DNA from: Nomia melanderi
Taxonomy: Eukaryota; Arthropoda; Insecta; Hymenoptera; Halictidae
Assembly (NCBI RefSeq): GCF_051020985.1
Contig: NC_135008.1
Span: forward strand, 186,001-250,000
Direction of reading: 5' to 3'
Length of the DNA: 64,000 nt
This document shows positions 26,086 to 40,009 of the stretch, in pieces. A model generated the notes under the pieces. It was not told the DNA's origin. It saw only the letters and a program-made list of their open reading frames with translations, and searched no databases. How positions within the stretch are numbered: the stretch's first letter is position 1; every line of letters starts with the position of its first letter. The position numbers and the translations under genes are program-made.

Positions 26086-28822
26086 TTGATAAGGTTGCCC
26101 ATAATTACTATAACCGGATTCTACGTTAGTAATCTCGGTGGGGTCACGCTTGACCAGTCCCGGTGCGGCTCGGTTAGCCTGGACGAGACTGTACCGATCC
26201 GTCGCTCCTCTTCTTCCAGGCGAGACGGGGCTTCGTAACCTCCGGTAAACCAGCGTAACCACCATGACCGTCGGTGCCCGGCTACGGAGTACCGGTATGG
26301 GAGTCGGTTTCGTCTTATATAACACATAGAACGCAGGATTGCAGCGGGTATACGCGAGACGCGTTCGACTTTGCGCGGTGTATTCGCGAGAGCAGGTGTT
26401 GCCCTCCGGGGTCGTACCGTCGATGGTCTTCTTCCGACAGGGAGACAAACCAAAGAAAAAGGATCAAATGGTACACGGGACACGGTGAAAAGAAGGAGCT
26501 TCGGAATAGGAAACAGAAGCCATCGACCAACTCGAAGAGGAAAGAGAGAACCAAGGGGAGAGGGAAAAATCACCGTAAAGGCGGAAAAGGAGAATGGCGA
26601 GCTCGAGGAACTCGCGTGTACAGGAAAACGGGATGTCTGAACGAAAGAGCGGCAAGACGGAGGAGGCGGAGGTTCGAGATCTCGCCGCGCGGGAAGGAAA
26701 CGCGGCTAAAGGATCGGAAGAAGGAAAATGGCGGAGGCCTGTTGCATCCCGCCGGGGTATTGGTAAAGACTCCTACGCGACAACGCGGACAAGACCAGGG
26801 TTCGCGATATATCGCGCCTTCGAACGAGATAGCGCATAAGGCGCTATTTCACGTACAAATACCCGCGCGGCGCACTTGGCGGCGCAGGTATGGGCTACGG
26901 GTACCAGGTACCAGACACCGGGCACCAGGCACCACCTAACCGACGCCCACGCCTCTCGTTCGCTCGGCCGAGCCTTATGCAGTAACGTTATCCTCGCGCC
27001 ACGCGGTGTAATCTCGCGCCGCGCGACGACCACGTCCTCTCCCAGAGAGAGAGAGAGAGAGAGATCCCCTATCTCCGCCACCACGGAAACTCGAAATCCG
27101 TGTACTACCGAGCCGGTTACCGCGCCGGTTACCGCGCCGCGGCGCGCCGTGATATTTTCATCCCAGCCTGCCGCGCCGGGGAATCCCGCCGATCGCCTCG
27201 CGATCGAACCAAAGAATCGACGAGAGTTTCGTAATAACGAACTGCTAGGGGATTTATACGTTGGAACAACGTAGCAACGAATCGAACAACGAGATCGGAC
27301 GACCATCGATAAGTAACTATTCGAATAAGATTGCTCGTAAGATGGTGACACACGACGAGAGAAAGAAGTTGGACCGGTGCCGAAAGAGGGAATTTCAACA
27401 ATTGCGAACACATCGTCGGGCATATCGGACGGAATTTACTGTTCCCATCACTCCCCGACACGGCAATCTGGTTCCAGCATGCCACGTCTTCGATGATTCC
27501 TCGCGATTCGAAAGTTCCCGGAAGTTTGATCATCGGGACGGATTTCGAATGCATTTTCGAGGCTCGTTTTATTCGCGCGGCGTATCGGTTTTCTTGGAGG
27601 AAACGCGTGAAACCGTGACGCGTAAGATTTCCTTTTCCCCGGGAAAATTGTAGCCGCGACTAACACTTGCGGCTATGGAATCAGGTCGCGAAAACGAACG
27701 AATAAGTAGATTGAAAAAGGAAAGTATCTAGGTTAGACGGATTTCGCGAGTTTGTTGCATGTTTATGCGATCGCGGTAGCTGCAATCTGTGGGTCAAGCG
27801 AACGTTGTGGACGCTTTTCAATGTCCGTCGGGTCTTGTCGGGTCCTATCGGGTTTTTTAGTTGAATCTTGTTAGAGCCCGTAACAGAGGAAACCGATTTT
27901 TACTCGATTACTTTCTTCTTTCTCCTTTTCGATAAACCTGTCCGCGAGAATCTGTGTAAGCTAAGCAAACTTTGAAAGAAAACTCGTCAGACTCGTCTAA
28001 ACTGGCTAATTGAAGCTACACTTGTTTCTAAGTGAAGCTGCACCCGAGCACGAGACTCGCGGTCTTCTCGATATCGGGTGTCTTCGAATTAACCTATCAA
28101 CGTATAGACACGCGCAACGCGAAATATCGAGTTGTTTGAACATTACCATAACAAGATTCATGCGGAATACAAAGTATTCGGTGTGTCTATTACATGCACG
28201 ATAGTGCAACGCGTCACCGCAAGAATCTCAGTAGCAAATATAATTCATTGATTCGATGCGTCTTTGCTACGAAAGAATAAACGATACGCGATACGCTCGA
28301 GATTCTCGCGATAATCGACGCGTTAAATAGGCATCGTCGTTACAGTTGGAGCGCATTCGAGAAAGCGTAATCGTTTCGACAGCCGTGAACTCGATCGAGA
28401 TTAGTTAAGGTCGTAGCTAAAATCGCCGGTATCTCGCATCAGCCCAGCATCCATCCGAACGGCCTCCGTAACATCCATTCGTGTCGATCGATCCTATCGT
28501 AGGGTTGCTCTAAATCGGAATGTTTAGCCGTTTCCCGTACTCACCCGGTACGTGACACGATAGACGGAGATTCTAAGTATAGTGGATCCCGTGTCGGGGC
28601 GCCGCCGCGCCGGTGTGTAGGTGCGTTGCACGGGCATGGCCCGCATGCGAGGACGAGCACTCGCGCACGAAGACTCGCACGACGGCAATGACCCAGGACT
28701 GGCCTTGCGTTTCTTTCATCTTTCCGCCTTCTCCGAATTACGTTCGATTAAACCGTCACGTTGCGACGGGTTCCGCTCCGAAGCCACTATATTTCAGAAC
28801 TGTTAGGATAATCTTCTAACCG

Positions 28823-28914
28823 GCTGCTGCTGTTACTGCTACTGCTGCTGCTGTTATTATTGCTGCTGCCATTATTGCTGGTGCTGCTGGTGCTGCTGGT
28901 GCTGCTGGTGCTGC
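28823..28914 (+). repeat. CTG-rich trinucleotide array ending in GTGCTGCTG nonamers
   Basis: Imperfect CTG/TTA triplets pass into four GTGCTGCTG repeats. One frame encodes Leu and Val-Leu runs, but no gene context supports it. Confidence 0.9.
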
Positions 28915-31416
28915 CGAGCCGCTGGGCAGCGCACACACGCGCTCCCTTTCCTCTGTTCCCTGTCCCCCTCCAGCATTCAACCCGTAAATGCCTTTTATAC
29001 GAAACTATTGCAAGAAATTGCGCTCCGAATAGAGTATTTTAATTAGAGTCGGCGCACAGGTATCGTGGCCCATTACATATTTCATCCATCGCAATCAAGT
29101 GACTGTTAAGCCTCCGTGCACCCGATCGTACAGGGCGTTTCATAACCGTCGGGTCTTTTCATTCACCGGACAATCGGGGTATGCCAACGTAACCTTTGAA
29201 GGTGAGTCGGTCGTGTGGCCGTTTAATCGTCTCTAGGACCGCTATATTCTATTTTCATCGGACACGTTGATTTCACTGTTGAAATCGATGTTTCGAATAC
29301 TCTAGGATATCCGAGGCTCGTCGTTCTATCGCGAACAATCGTGATTAGTCGTGAACCTTTGTTCGAATCGTTGATCGCGAAATCCGGTAGATCCGGAAGA
29401 GATGCCGAAGCCGAAGCTGAATCGAGATACTTGTAAATCTGCCGATCGCTCGTTGTGAAGTGGCCTGTAGAACGTCACAGGAAAGAACGTCCCTCGGTAA
29501 GAAGATCTTTTTTGCGGTGCTCTTCATAAACAGACAGTCTTATTGCGCATCGACGGGGCTAAAAGCACCCGTCCGCGCGGTGTACCGAGCGACCAATGAT
29601 GTCACGGCACGTAATTGCGAACGTTAGAAGAAACGGTGGGATTGGCTGTCGCTCGCGTGTTTTGTCGCGTTATGAATTACAATTTAATGGGAGCCGGTGT
29701 GTCTCGGCCACGGTGCCCGTGTCTCTACCCCGTTCCGCGGGGATTAGGTGGACGGGACCGCTACCTCGGCAACCTCGGGTCAACCAGATACCGATCTCGA
29801 TTTATGACTCGTACAACGAATCGCCTGTGACAGGTCGGAGAAAGAGGATTGCTTCGCGCTTCGCGATTCGCGATTCTTTGGCCTCGTCCAAACTGAACTT
29901 GTTAGCTTGCGAGCTACTCGGTGGTAACTGCTGCTCAGCGGAAAACTACTGCGAGCGAGCTACTCGTCGATCGAAACGGTATGGCATTTACAACGGTCCC
30001 GAGTCGTTGCGTCCCGAAGGGTTCGCGAAACATCGGGTACGGCCGATCACCGAATTCGCGCGTGCAGATTCAATGATACTTGCCCAACGCGAATCGCTAA
30101 TAAGCGTACACGGACGTTAAGTGCTCGAACCATTAGCCGTTAAGGTACCAACGGGATACAGGAGCGCAACGGTCCAGCGAAACAATTGGAACGCACACGG
30201 CCACCAGGACAGCCGGAATGCCGCGTGTGCGATTCGAATAACGTTTTCTTCACGGTTAATCGAAAGAGTCTGAGAGCGTTACGGAGCTTTCGCGTAGGTC
30301 TACGTTTCACTCTGAAAGCAGCCTCTCTCTCTCTTTTCCCTCCGTCCCTCGCCTCTCTTCACGGCTTGCCTACACGGTTTCGCTTTCATTCATCGGCGTC
30401 CTCGTGCCACTTCTCCCGGCAAAAGGAACCATTACAATTACTCGCGGAACAATAATCGATTGGAAGGTGGCCATTAGGGGGATCTATTAACGTCGTGAAA
30501 GCAACGGGAAACCACTGGCTGGCTGTGCGACCCTTACATAAGGTGCTCCATCGAATTTTATACAGTTCGATCGATCAGAGATATCGTTACGAGTTTACAT
30601 TCCTAAACTACATCGGTAAGATCCGGCTCGATTGGTTATCACTGGTGTATTTCATCGTGAACCATTGAATGTTTCTGAAAAACTTGCCATTGCACAGGGT
30701 CGATATTCGAAAAGAAAAGGGAAAAACAAGTGAATTTCGTTGCGCCCTCCGCCATCCGAAGGACACTGCCGATTCACTTTTAAAAAATCTTCCGCTCGAT
30801 TCCAGTTTCTCGAAGCGTAATTCAATCGTAACGATAGCCGCATAAGCGTTTGCATAAACGCACCGACGAATAATCAGAATTTGTAAGATTATTCGCGGCT
30901 CCTAGCTCGTGTTCTCGCACGGTTTAATACGCTGCGTCGCGGTGAGAGGCACCGCCGTCGATAATCATTTTCTGTCGGTATTGTTAGATTTGGGCTCGTA
31001 AAATATTTCATCGAAGCGAGTCCCCTTTTCCTCCCCGGCCTGCTAGCTGGTCGAGGCTCGCGATCAGACGTCGTAAACGGGAACGACGTCTCGTGAGCGC
31101 AGATTAAAATTGATCGATGAAAATCCGGGCGGGAGCGGACGATCGAGAGCCCGGAGTAATTTGCGCCGGCGAGGTCGATGGAACCTTCGACCCCGCTCGA
31201 AGCGTTCCCCTCTCGGGCCACTGAATGGAAGCTACTGCCCGCTAGCCTCGGTGTGCCCGCTTTTGCTTAGAGAGAGCGTAGGCTGCCGGACAATGGCCAA
31301 TCTATTCTCGTTTCGCTGGCTCTGTCTTTCTCCGACCTGGTCCGTCCGCGTCTCTTTCTTTCCTTCTTTCTTGCTTGCTTGCTTTCTCGCTTTCTTTCCC
31401 TCTTTCTTCCTTGCCC

Positions 31417-31486
31417 GCGCGGTCTAGCGCGGTCTAGCGCGGTCTAGCGCGGTATAGCGCGGTATAGCGCGGTATAGCGCGGTCTA
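31417..31486 (+). repeat. 10-bp tandem array GGTMTAGCGC
   Basis: About 6.6 copies with three GGTCTAGCGC, then three GGTATAGCGC, then GGTCTA. It follows a CTTT-rich tract. Confidence 0.95.
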
Positions 31487-32891
31487 ACCGGGGACACCGG
31501 CAGGGACCGTCAGCTTTTTGCAGCTTGCCACTTTCCCGATGAATTAGCGGGTGACATCATGTTTATCCGGGGAACGGGATCACGGTGAATGGATCGGTTC
31601 CGAGTGATCCGGAATTGCTCGAGTGTTTGGTTTTAGTTGGAGTTTCAAGAGGATAACGATTAAGTGGATTTGTATACGATGTAGGTTGCTCGCGAGGTTG
31701 CGAGCTTGATTTCTGTTGCTTTTCCTTCTGGGTTTCCCGAGGTAATGCTATATAATAGTTTCGAAAAGAATCGTGCAGTTTGCAAAGCGATTCTATAATT
31801 ACGAAAGCAATACTATAGTTTCCAACGCACTGCTGCACTTTTCAAAGCCACGCTACTGTAGTTCTCAAGGCAATATACCGCGTAGCATCCAAAGTGACCG
31901 CGACGTTCACTCTTAGAAACGACAGTCTCCATTTATATCGAATGTGTCGAGCGAGTGATGTCACGTCTCGTTTGGTGAATTTCGAAAATCGTAGTCCTGT
32001 TCGCGTTAGCTCGCGTAACTTTCGAATTTGGAGAATTCCGACGAGTACGGTGGTTTGTACGGTACGCTACGCGATCGGTGAATTCTACGCGAGATATACG
32101 GGAATTTCAATTGATACGATCCTCGTGAATTGTTCCGCCGCGTCGGACGTTTGTTCGTAAGAACGCGTGAAACCGGCGAAAACGAGGAGGATTCTCGGCG
32201 TGTATATCTGGTCTGCCCACGCCTCTCCGATCCGTGCACACCTGTGATGCGTTTTCTCTCGATGCGTTGCACCGTGGGATGCGCGTATGCAGGAAACGCG
32301 CATGCAGTGGGTAGAAAGAGGGTAAAAAGAGGGGGAGAACCCTCTTTCCCAGAGTTCCCATTTTAAAAAATATCACTCGATCGAGGTCACCGTCGTCTGC
32401 CAGAAATATCGAATACTTGTTTTTCCAATCATTTGCTCGACATTCGTTCTTCCATTTGCCGTTGTTTGTCCATGCGAGTATTTTCAACGAATACGGAACA
32501 CTCTGTGTTCGTTCTATTAATTTCTCGTAATATCGGATTATCTCGCATCGTTACCTGTCCGAATTGTTCGTGGATGATTGTTCCGCACACTACACTGGAT
32601 CGGTAGAAAGAAAGAATCGAAAAAAGATCCGATCGGTCGATCGATTCGCACCGCGATTTCCCCTTGCCTAGCTAGCGGTTTTCACCGGTTCGCGAGGAGC
32701 TCGTTTGGTCACGACTCTCGTGCGGCCGCGCGTCGGGATCGCCGGCAATATAATTAACACGCCAATCAGCAACAAAGGATCGGCATGCATGCGCGCCGCG
32801 CTAATGACCAACGATGCGCCCGGCCAATTAACGATCGTAATTTATAAAGTCCCTAATTATAGAAAAGTTCACGCTTTCTTCAACTATACCT

Positions 32892-32926
32892 GGGACCGGC
32901 ACCGGGACCGGCACCGGGACCGGCAC
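32892..32926 (+). repeat. 12-bp tandem array GGGACCGGCACC
   Basis: Three near-perfect copies. Confidence 0.9.
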
Positions 32927-34281
32927 GCGTCACGTCCCGTCGTTTCCACTTCGCGTTTTCTCTTTCCTTCGCGTTCGACCAGCCAGCTACTCTACACCGC
33001 GGTACTCTCGTCGTCGACAGATTTCATTGCACACCAGAAATATCTAACCTGCTGGAACTACCGTGCGTACCAATTTTCCCGATTATGCGTTATTAGAAAT
33101 TTACATTCGCTCGAAGATCCGCGGTACATTAATTACGTTGGGAATAGGAGGAATACGGTTCAGGAACGTTGAATGCGAACGACAAGCGAAATAACTGTAA
33201 AATCATCTTTCGTTACCAGCGAGGTACTCACTCGCAAGTATATGTAATCATACGCGTATTATATGCGAATAATTTGGTTCCGTATTCGGTAAGTTGTCGA
33301 TGGTCCGGTCCCATTTCCGCGATGCTATCGGCAACGGTGTCCAGCGTTTCGAATCTTCCGATGATTTTTCGATCGATTGTTCGTTTTGTTTCTCGATCGC
33401 ATCTTCGATCGCATCTTCGATGACCAGTAGCGAATCGGAAGTTACGGAGCACGAGTCCTTCTCGTGTCCGTAATATGGAACTTTCTGGTAGGCTTTTATC
33501 AGTTTTCTGATAACGCGCTGTTTATGTTCTCGGTACACACCGATGGAACTCATTCCATAATAATAATTCGATAATAGTGCAAGTAAGTCGCGAGAGGAGT
33601 GTCCAATGAAGCAAAATACACGTTAGGACTTCCTTGAACACGGAACCAGAGCAAAGACCGAGCCGACGCGATACCCGGCGACAGCCATAATCTAAAACTC
33701 GTCGGTTAATTCCTCGTTCCTCGCTTATCCGTTTCGCGTATCGTTTGGAACGGGCATAAAATTAGCGAGATACAGGAAGCGTGTTCGGATCGAGGAAAAA
33801 CCGCGAGTTAGCGGCTCGAGGGGAAGGGCTGCTCTCGCTATCGCCGGGAATAAAATTAATACAAAGTCCCCGGAAAGGATAATAAAGCAGCGCCGCGCGT
33901 ATCTGAACGTGAGAGGGACAGTGAAAAGGTGGTTAGGTGCGTGCGTACGAGTAACCGGATACGTCCGAAGGGTTGCGGCTCGTTACGGGAAGCTTCCTCG
34001 CGAGGAGCAGCCTCTCCTCCCCGATCAAGATTGCAGTCTTGTTCGCGGCGTAACTAGAGAAAATAAAGAAAATTCTTTGCTTTCGTTGCTTTTCTTTGTA
34101 CAGTTGGGAGATGACTCGACGCGTCTAGCGTAACAGCGCAAGGGCGACAAGTTTACAGTTTCGCAGTTCTCATTGATTACGTGTAATCGTATCGACTTTT
34201 GCTGTACAATTCGCAGTCTACCGATAAAAGAGGAAGAAAACCCAGAAACGGCGCAACTGTACGCTGCGAGGACGCGGTGCG

Positions 34282-34319
34282 CGAAGATGTCGAAGATGTC
34301 GAAGATGTCGAAGATGTCG
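34282..34319 (+). repeat. 9-bp tandem array CGAAGATGT
   Basis: Four copies. The antisense frame reads Asp-Ile-Phe repeats, with no evidence of a gene. Confidence 0.9.
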
Positions 34320-34438
34320 GTGCGTAACGCGGATCCAACCCTCTTAGGCCTCGTCCTCGTGGACCGGGTTTCGCAAGGTGCGCTGTCTAGTGTTACGCGA
34401 CACGGCCATTGTGTCGCGGCGAACTCGAGAAGCGTGCC

Positions 34439-34482
34439 GTCGCCGTGTTCGTCGCCGTGTTCGTCGCCGTGTTCGTCGCCGA
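34439..34482 (+). repeat. 12-bp tandem array GTCGCCGTGTTC
   Basis: About 3.6 copies. Confidence 0.9.
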
Positions 34483-35652
34483 CAAAATGGAATGTCACGC
34501 ACGGCAGCGTCGCGCCTCAGGCTCGGGCAGCTCGTTTTCCTCGGAATAATACGCGTCTCCTTCGAACGTAAACCGGGATGTATGTACTCGAGATGTTCGC
34601 AGGGCAAAGAGTAACTCTGGCTTTTTAACTCGTTTACATCGTATCGCAACAGAGAAACTATTGTGTCGTCTACCTATTTATATAGATTCTCATAGAAAAA
34701 CGCTGCAATGCAGTAAATAATGGTATATAACGATAGCAAACGACAACAATAACGAGCCCCGGTTTTCGAATGACTTCCCTTTCAAAGAATTCGGTGTTCG
34801 AACGTATTTTCCAGATACAACAACTTTCGCGTACGACTGAATATTTCGGCAACAAGCTGCATCTCGCGCGGTGAAGGTCAATTGCGTCGTAATTGACGAT
34901 CGACGGAAACATCTGTTCGATTTCACAGTGGCCGGACTCGGCGAGAAGTCGGGCTCATCGTTTTTCTACCGGCGTGTTTTCGGTTAACGCGCTCGAATTG
35001 AACGCTCTAGATCGCTGCCGATCGTGAAGCGTAACATTATGGACCGCGTTCGTGTCGGAATATTTTAGTAACATCGAATAACAACGGACCGGCTTCTTTA
35101 TTACGATGAACCGGATTCGTAACGCGCGTTAACGGGCCACCGCGAGCGGAGAGTAACAAAACTTTTTGTTAAGCTGTTGCACGGAACATGTAAATTCTAA
35201 CAAAGAAACTAACGAACGGCATAATGCTTGGAACACGATGTTCCGTTTGAAAATAAGCGTGGCGGATTTATTTCTTTTGTCGTTTATTCCGAGCGTAGGG
35301 TGCACCGCGAGAGGGATGAAAAAAAAGGGCGGCGAGGTCGACGAAGTGCGGCTCGGCGGCGCACCGCCGGCAGCGAGGTCAAAGCACCTTTCACGGGGAA
35401 AATCCATTAGCGTGGCCGATACGAGCGCGAGATGAAAAACATTTGTGTTTGGGTTGCCCGATCCGCGTCTGTGATTACCACCGTGATCGCGTTATTGCGT
35501 TATCGCGAGCTATCCACTGGAGTGTCGGGCTTAACTTTTCATCCCTTGTCAGGCGATATCGCGTCGGAAAATGTTCGGAACGGAATTCACCGAATATAAA
35601 CTGGATTCATTCCTCCGGACTCGAATGAAACATTCGTCTTTTGTCGGCCACT

Positions 35653-35670
35653 TTGAACCCTTTGCACTCG
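35653..35670 (+). mobile_element. Solitary AACCCTTTGCACTCG end
   Basis: TTGAACCCTTTGCACTCG matches the MITE terminus, with the TTAA changed to TTGAA. There is no inverted partner within several hundred bases. Confidence 0.4.
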
Positions 35671-36164
35671 AATCGATCGATTCACCGACAAGCACTCTGT
35701 AAGCGAACCGAGATTTCGAACTGAACACCCCTCCGTATTTCGCAGTTCGCGTAGTCCCTTCTTTCGCGAAAGGATCGTTCCTCGATTGTTTCCGATAATC
35801 GAGAGAGGATGAATGGAATAAGCCGAGCCGTCGCATCTGAAAACGCGGCTCGGTCGATACATCTCTCTCGACGAACTTATCCTCGCATGATTCGCGGAAG
35901 AAAATAACAGACCACTCGACGATCCGACCGTTCGTCGACATTCCAAACGTTGAACGGTCTGCCCGGGTTCGATCCCGATCGATGTAATTATCCGCCGCCC
36001 GAAATACGGTTGCGGTGGCCGCGGTCGTTGATCGATTAAGAATCCAGCGACAAATTGTACAGTGTAAGTGCACACCTCTGGCTAGGCTCGGGATAGCCAG
36101 CAGTAATTGCGCTAATCTCTTTTTCCGCGCGGCCTGCCGAGTCCCGGACCTGCGAGCCATAGCT

Positions 36165-36212
36165 GCTCGTTTGATCGCTCGTTTGATCGCTCGTTTGATC
36201 GCTCGTTTCATC
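36165..36212 (+). repeat. 12-bp tandem array GCTCGTTTGATC
   Basis: Four copies, the last with TTTCATC. Confidence 0.9.
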
Positions 36213-38160
36213 GCGATCGCCGGTCTTCGCTTCGACCGGTGAACAACGCATCGAGGTGTGCTCGCGCGATCACGCGGCGTGTCGATGGCGAGTCCGGGAC
36301 CCGACTGGAGAACGCTGTCCGCTCGAAAATGGGGAAAAAGGAAAATCGAGTGGAAAAGTACCAGGAAACTGTCGATGAGTCGAAATCACTGAGAAACGGG
36401 GAAAGTAGTAGAAAGCGAAAGCTCGATTAACCGAGTTAACCACTGTTTCTCGCAATCTCGATGCACGATCGAACGTTACGAGCATCTTACCGAATTTTTC
36501 CTCGAGTCTCCGCAACGACGAAAAATAATAACTACGAAACGTGGCAAACGCGAAGCGTATCCAACTCGCGGAACGTTGATTCCAGTTCTTGGTTGGAGTT
36601 ATATTTAACTCGCGCAACCTCTTGACCAAACACAGCGTCGGTTAAATATAACTCGCACGGTGTTCGAAGTGTTAACAACCCGGTATCACCGGTGGTACAC
36701 AGGTCTGCACCGTGACTCGGCATAATTCCACGAGATTTTCGGAAACACGATCGACGCTTGGACCGTCGGAGCGTGACGCTTGTCGTATGAAAAAAGTATC
36801 TTTACTTTCCCATTTATTGCATAAGGCAGAAGCATCGTCGGAGAAAATACCTTAGGGGAGGTGAAAGTGGAAGGTTCGCGTTTTATAAGAAGCCCGGTCG
36901 GAATCTCGCAGGATTTTCCATTAGAAAGTCGCACAGGAGTCGAAGGAGTCGGTCGGTGATCTTCCCGCTAGAATCTAGATTCGGTGTCCAAGGGAAGAAG
37001 ATGGGCGCGCGAAAGAGCATCCTTTCGAAAAGAAGCTCGGACCGAGCGGCGACGCGTCCCGCGTCAACGGTCGAAGAGCAGCTGTCGGCTTATATCCGTG
37101 AAAGTAAGAGGAAATAAATCGCGGCCGGTTCGTCCGTGGTGCAATCCCCGTTGAACCTCCTCGGTCGGTTCGCCTCGCGCATTTTCCTCGAGCCGTGCGT
37201 GTTGTTCACGTAACTCGTCGCCTTTCAAAATTAATCAGCCCCCTTCCCCTTGCCGTGCCGCCTTAGCCTGTCGGTTTCCCGCCCTCGGGAGCGCGGAACG
37301 CGGAGGAAGAGCTTTCAAATTTCTTTCGCAACGCGAATCTTGGGCAAGAAGCGGAGAGGCGCCCGAGCGCGCGCGCTTATTCCACATACCGGGCGTGCAA
37401 TTAGTCACGGCCGAAGATTTCTGGCCAATTACGCGAACCAGGTTGACGGGATGCATATCCAGAGCGCGAACGCGCGCTCTCGCGGGTTACGTACCGCGTT
37501 CGGACGGCCGTTATTATCGGCCGACCATTTGTAATTCAATTGCGAACCGCCCGATCCTGGATCGCTGGGAAATCACCGAGTTCCATCGCGTGCAGCGAAT
37601 TCGATCGGGTTTCTTGGATCGCTGGTTTATTTGCCAACCGTTAACGGACGCAGTAGCTCTGCGCGACGCACGGAAGACGGAACTCTGCGATCGGGAGCGA
37701 GTTACGAGGAGCAACGAGCACGCAGCAACGGAATCGCTTCGATTCGATTTCATTCGAGAAGAAAATTCTTTCCTGTATTTTCCGGTTTTCCTTTGTAGCC
37801 TGTCGCGACGCGGCGCGATGGATCAGCTGAAAATTGAAGCAGCCGGCGAAAGCCCGCAGCTGCGATCTCTCTCGCGAGATACATGAAATTTCCTCGTTCC
37901 GCATTTCCGAACGAATCGATACGATTCCACTCTCGATCGGCGCGGAGCCGGACTGCACGCGGCACACGGCTGCCTCGCGTTCCGCGCTTTCATGCACTGA
38001 ATACTATACGGTTCTGCGGTTTCTAAGATGATCCGCATCGCGCGCCGTCCCCAAAAAATATGAAAAAAATTCGGTCAAGCCAGCGGATTAATTAAACGCC
38101 GCTTCGCGTTTTAGCTCCGCGACTCGGAGAGCGCGCGCGGAGATTTTAACGGACTGCTGG

Positions 38161-38198
38161 GAAGACGGAGGGAAGACGGAGGGAAGACGGAGGGACGG
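38161..38198 (+). repeat. 11-bp tandem array GAAGACGGAGG
   Basis: Three perfect copies plus a partial one, all purine except one C per unit. Confidence 0.9.
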
Positions 38199-38893
38199 TT
38201 TTTCCATTTAAACGGTCCCGGGTAATGACTGCATTAGAATTGCGAGGCGAGTTTGCGAGACCGAACGCTCCCGCGGTTTCTCGGACGTGGCAAACGTCGG
38301 AATGAAACCGCGGAAAGTCGTGTCTTTGCTCCGTTGCTCGCCGATATCGGTCTTGAACGACGAACATCCGGATTTCCTTGTTTCTCGACGGATCCGATGG
38401 AAAATTTCGCGTAAGCGAGTCATCGAATATTATCTGTATAGACACAGCACCGAACTCGAAATAGACGAACAAGTGCACGCTACGATAAGATGAAATCGGT
38501 TCGGACGAGAATAGGTGTCCGGATCAGAAGTTGCGCGCGATGATGATCGGCATGGGAAATGCCGATTGATCGTCGAAACTATCCGGCGCAAGGACAAAGA
38601 GATCGCTCGTTTCTCCGCGCCTGTGTCGAAACCGTGCTCTCGCGAGTGCGCTCGCGAAAGAACGCACTGAAGCAATGTCAGTGCAATGGTCCGGCCGTCG
38701 CGTCGGAGCGTGCGGGCGTAAGGGAACTGGTCTACAACGGCGCAGCCAGCTGGTGGAAAGTGCAGGCTCGCGGCGGGCCGCGTATCACCGTCTAATTGCT
38801 ATCTCGTAGCGGAATTAAAATGAAGTTCTAAGTCAGATCTCCCCGGCCGTTCGCGGTCCGGCTTATTCCCCATTAGCCGTGATTATTCTTGCG

Positions 38894-38940
38894 ACAGCGG
38901 CAGCAGCGGCGGCAGCGGCGGCAGCGGCGGCAGCGGCGGT
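38894..38940 (+). repeat. 9-bp array GGCGGCAGC
   Basis: About five copies. Open frames on both strands (Arg-Gln or Ala runs) are products of the repeat. Confidence 0.9.
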
Positions 38941-39046
38941 TCTTTCGCAATCGATGCAAGCGTGAACTTTTATCCGCTGTCGAACGGCCTTGCCTTTTTT
39001 TCCTTCCACCTTTTTCTCCTCTTTTTCCCCTCGTTGTACACATCGT

Positions 39047-39076
39047 CGCCGCGCCGCGCCGCGCCGCGCCGCGCCG
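39047..39076 (+). repeat. CGCCG pentanucleotide microsatellite
   Basis: About six units. A shorter related tract occurs at 18281-18299. Confidence 0.9.
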
Positions 39077-39985
39077 ACCGTGTAGGTGTTTGTCACTTCG
39101 CTTTCGTGCCGCCTCGGACAAACCTTTCACTGTTTTGCACCTACATAGACGGCCGGCAGACAGCCGCGTGCCGTTGCCGTAAACTCAGAGAAATCTCCGA
39201 GACGACGCGAGATACAACCCGCTGCTGCGATACGTGTTACGATCGGCGAATTCCGTTTCGTTCGACGACGTTGCGCCACTCTTCTTTCGCCCCCCTTCCG
39301 AGTTATTATCTCGACACTTTACCTACCGCAAGCCTATCAATCGGTTTTTAGATTTTCTTATCAACGCGGAAACTATAAATACACGTAGCTCGTACGTCCA
39401 ACGGAATCCGATGCGTTCGTTCGACGCGTCGCCAACTCGTGTCGATACTGGAACAACTGGCACGTTGATCGATCGTATCGATGGATTTTGCCGCATCGGG
39501 CTCTGCCCTACGTTTGGAACTTCGGAACCAGAGACCTCCAGGAAAGAACCTTTCGCGTGACATTCTTGATTCCCTTCTTTATTCCTAGATTACTTGTGTG
39601 TCATGTGAATTTTAGATAGACAACTCTGACTCCGACCCGATCCCCTTACCCCTGTGAAGTTTCTTTCTGCTTTTTCTTTTATTTCAACTGCTTACTTTTA
39701 TGTTTCGTTATATTTTCTCCATGCTTGTTCTTTCGTGTAGCTGCATAAATCTCGAGTCGAAGAGCATGGCAACGCGTGCGTGATTATTCATCGACGATGA
39801 CGGTGTCTACCGCATTGAACTTGACAAATTCGACGTCCGAACGAAAGATTTCTTTTCATTCGTGTTTGCAAGGCTTTCGAAATATTCTATGTCCGACGTG
39901 GTCGATACGCGAAAAGAGCCTCGAGAGGCGATTTTCCGGCGCATCAAAGGGAAATCGAATTTTCGAAGCATTTCGGTAGACATCC

Positions 39986-40009
39986 CCGATGCCTGGCCTT
40001 AGGCATCGG
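39986..40009. repeat. Perfect 9-bp inverted repeat (CCGATGCCT / AGGCATCGG)
   Basis: The arms flank a 6-base loop GGCCTT. It spans the stop codon of a minus-strand frame discussed in the findings. Confidence 0.7.

Noticed and set aside
25801..26448. 215-codon minus-strand frame
   Set aside because: It has no codon bias or domain, overlaps a decayed MITE copy and is contradicted by other open frames.
26773..27423. 216-codon minus-strand frame
   Set aside because: The composition looks random, it crosses a GA tract, and no family resemblance could be seen.
27720..27740. TTAGG-like telomeric sequence
   Set aside because: Only one isolated unit occurs, with no array.
35955..35990. tRNA-like box GGGTTCGATCCCG
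   Set aside because: It resembles a B box and T-arm, but no A box, anticodon stem or acceptor pairing could be found upstream.
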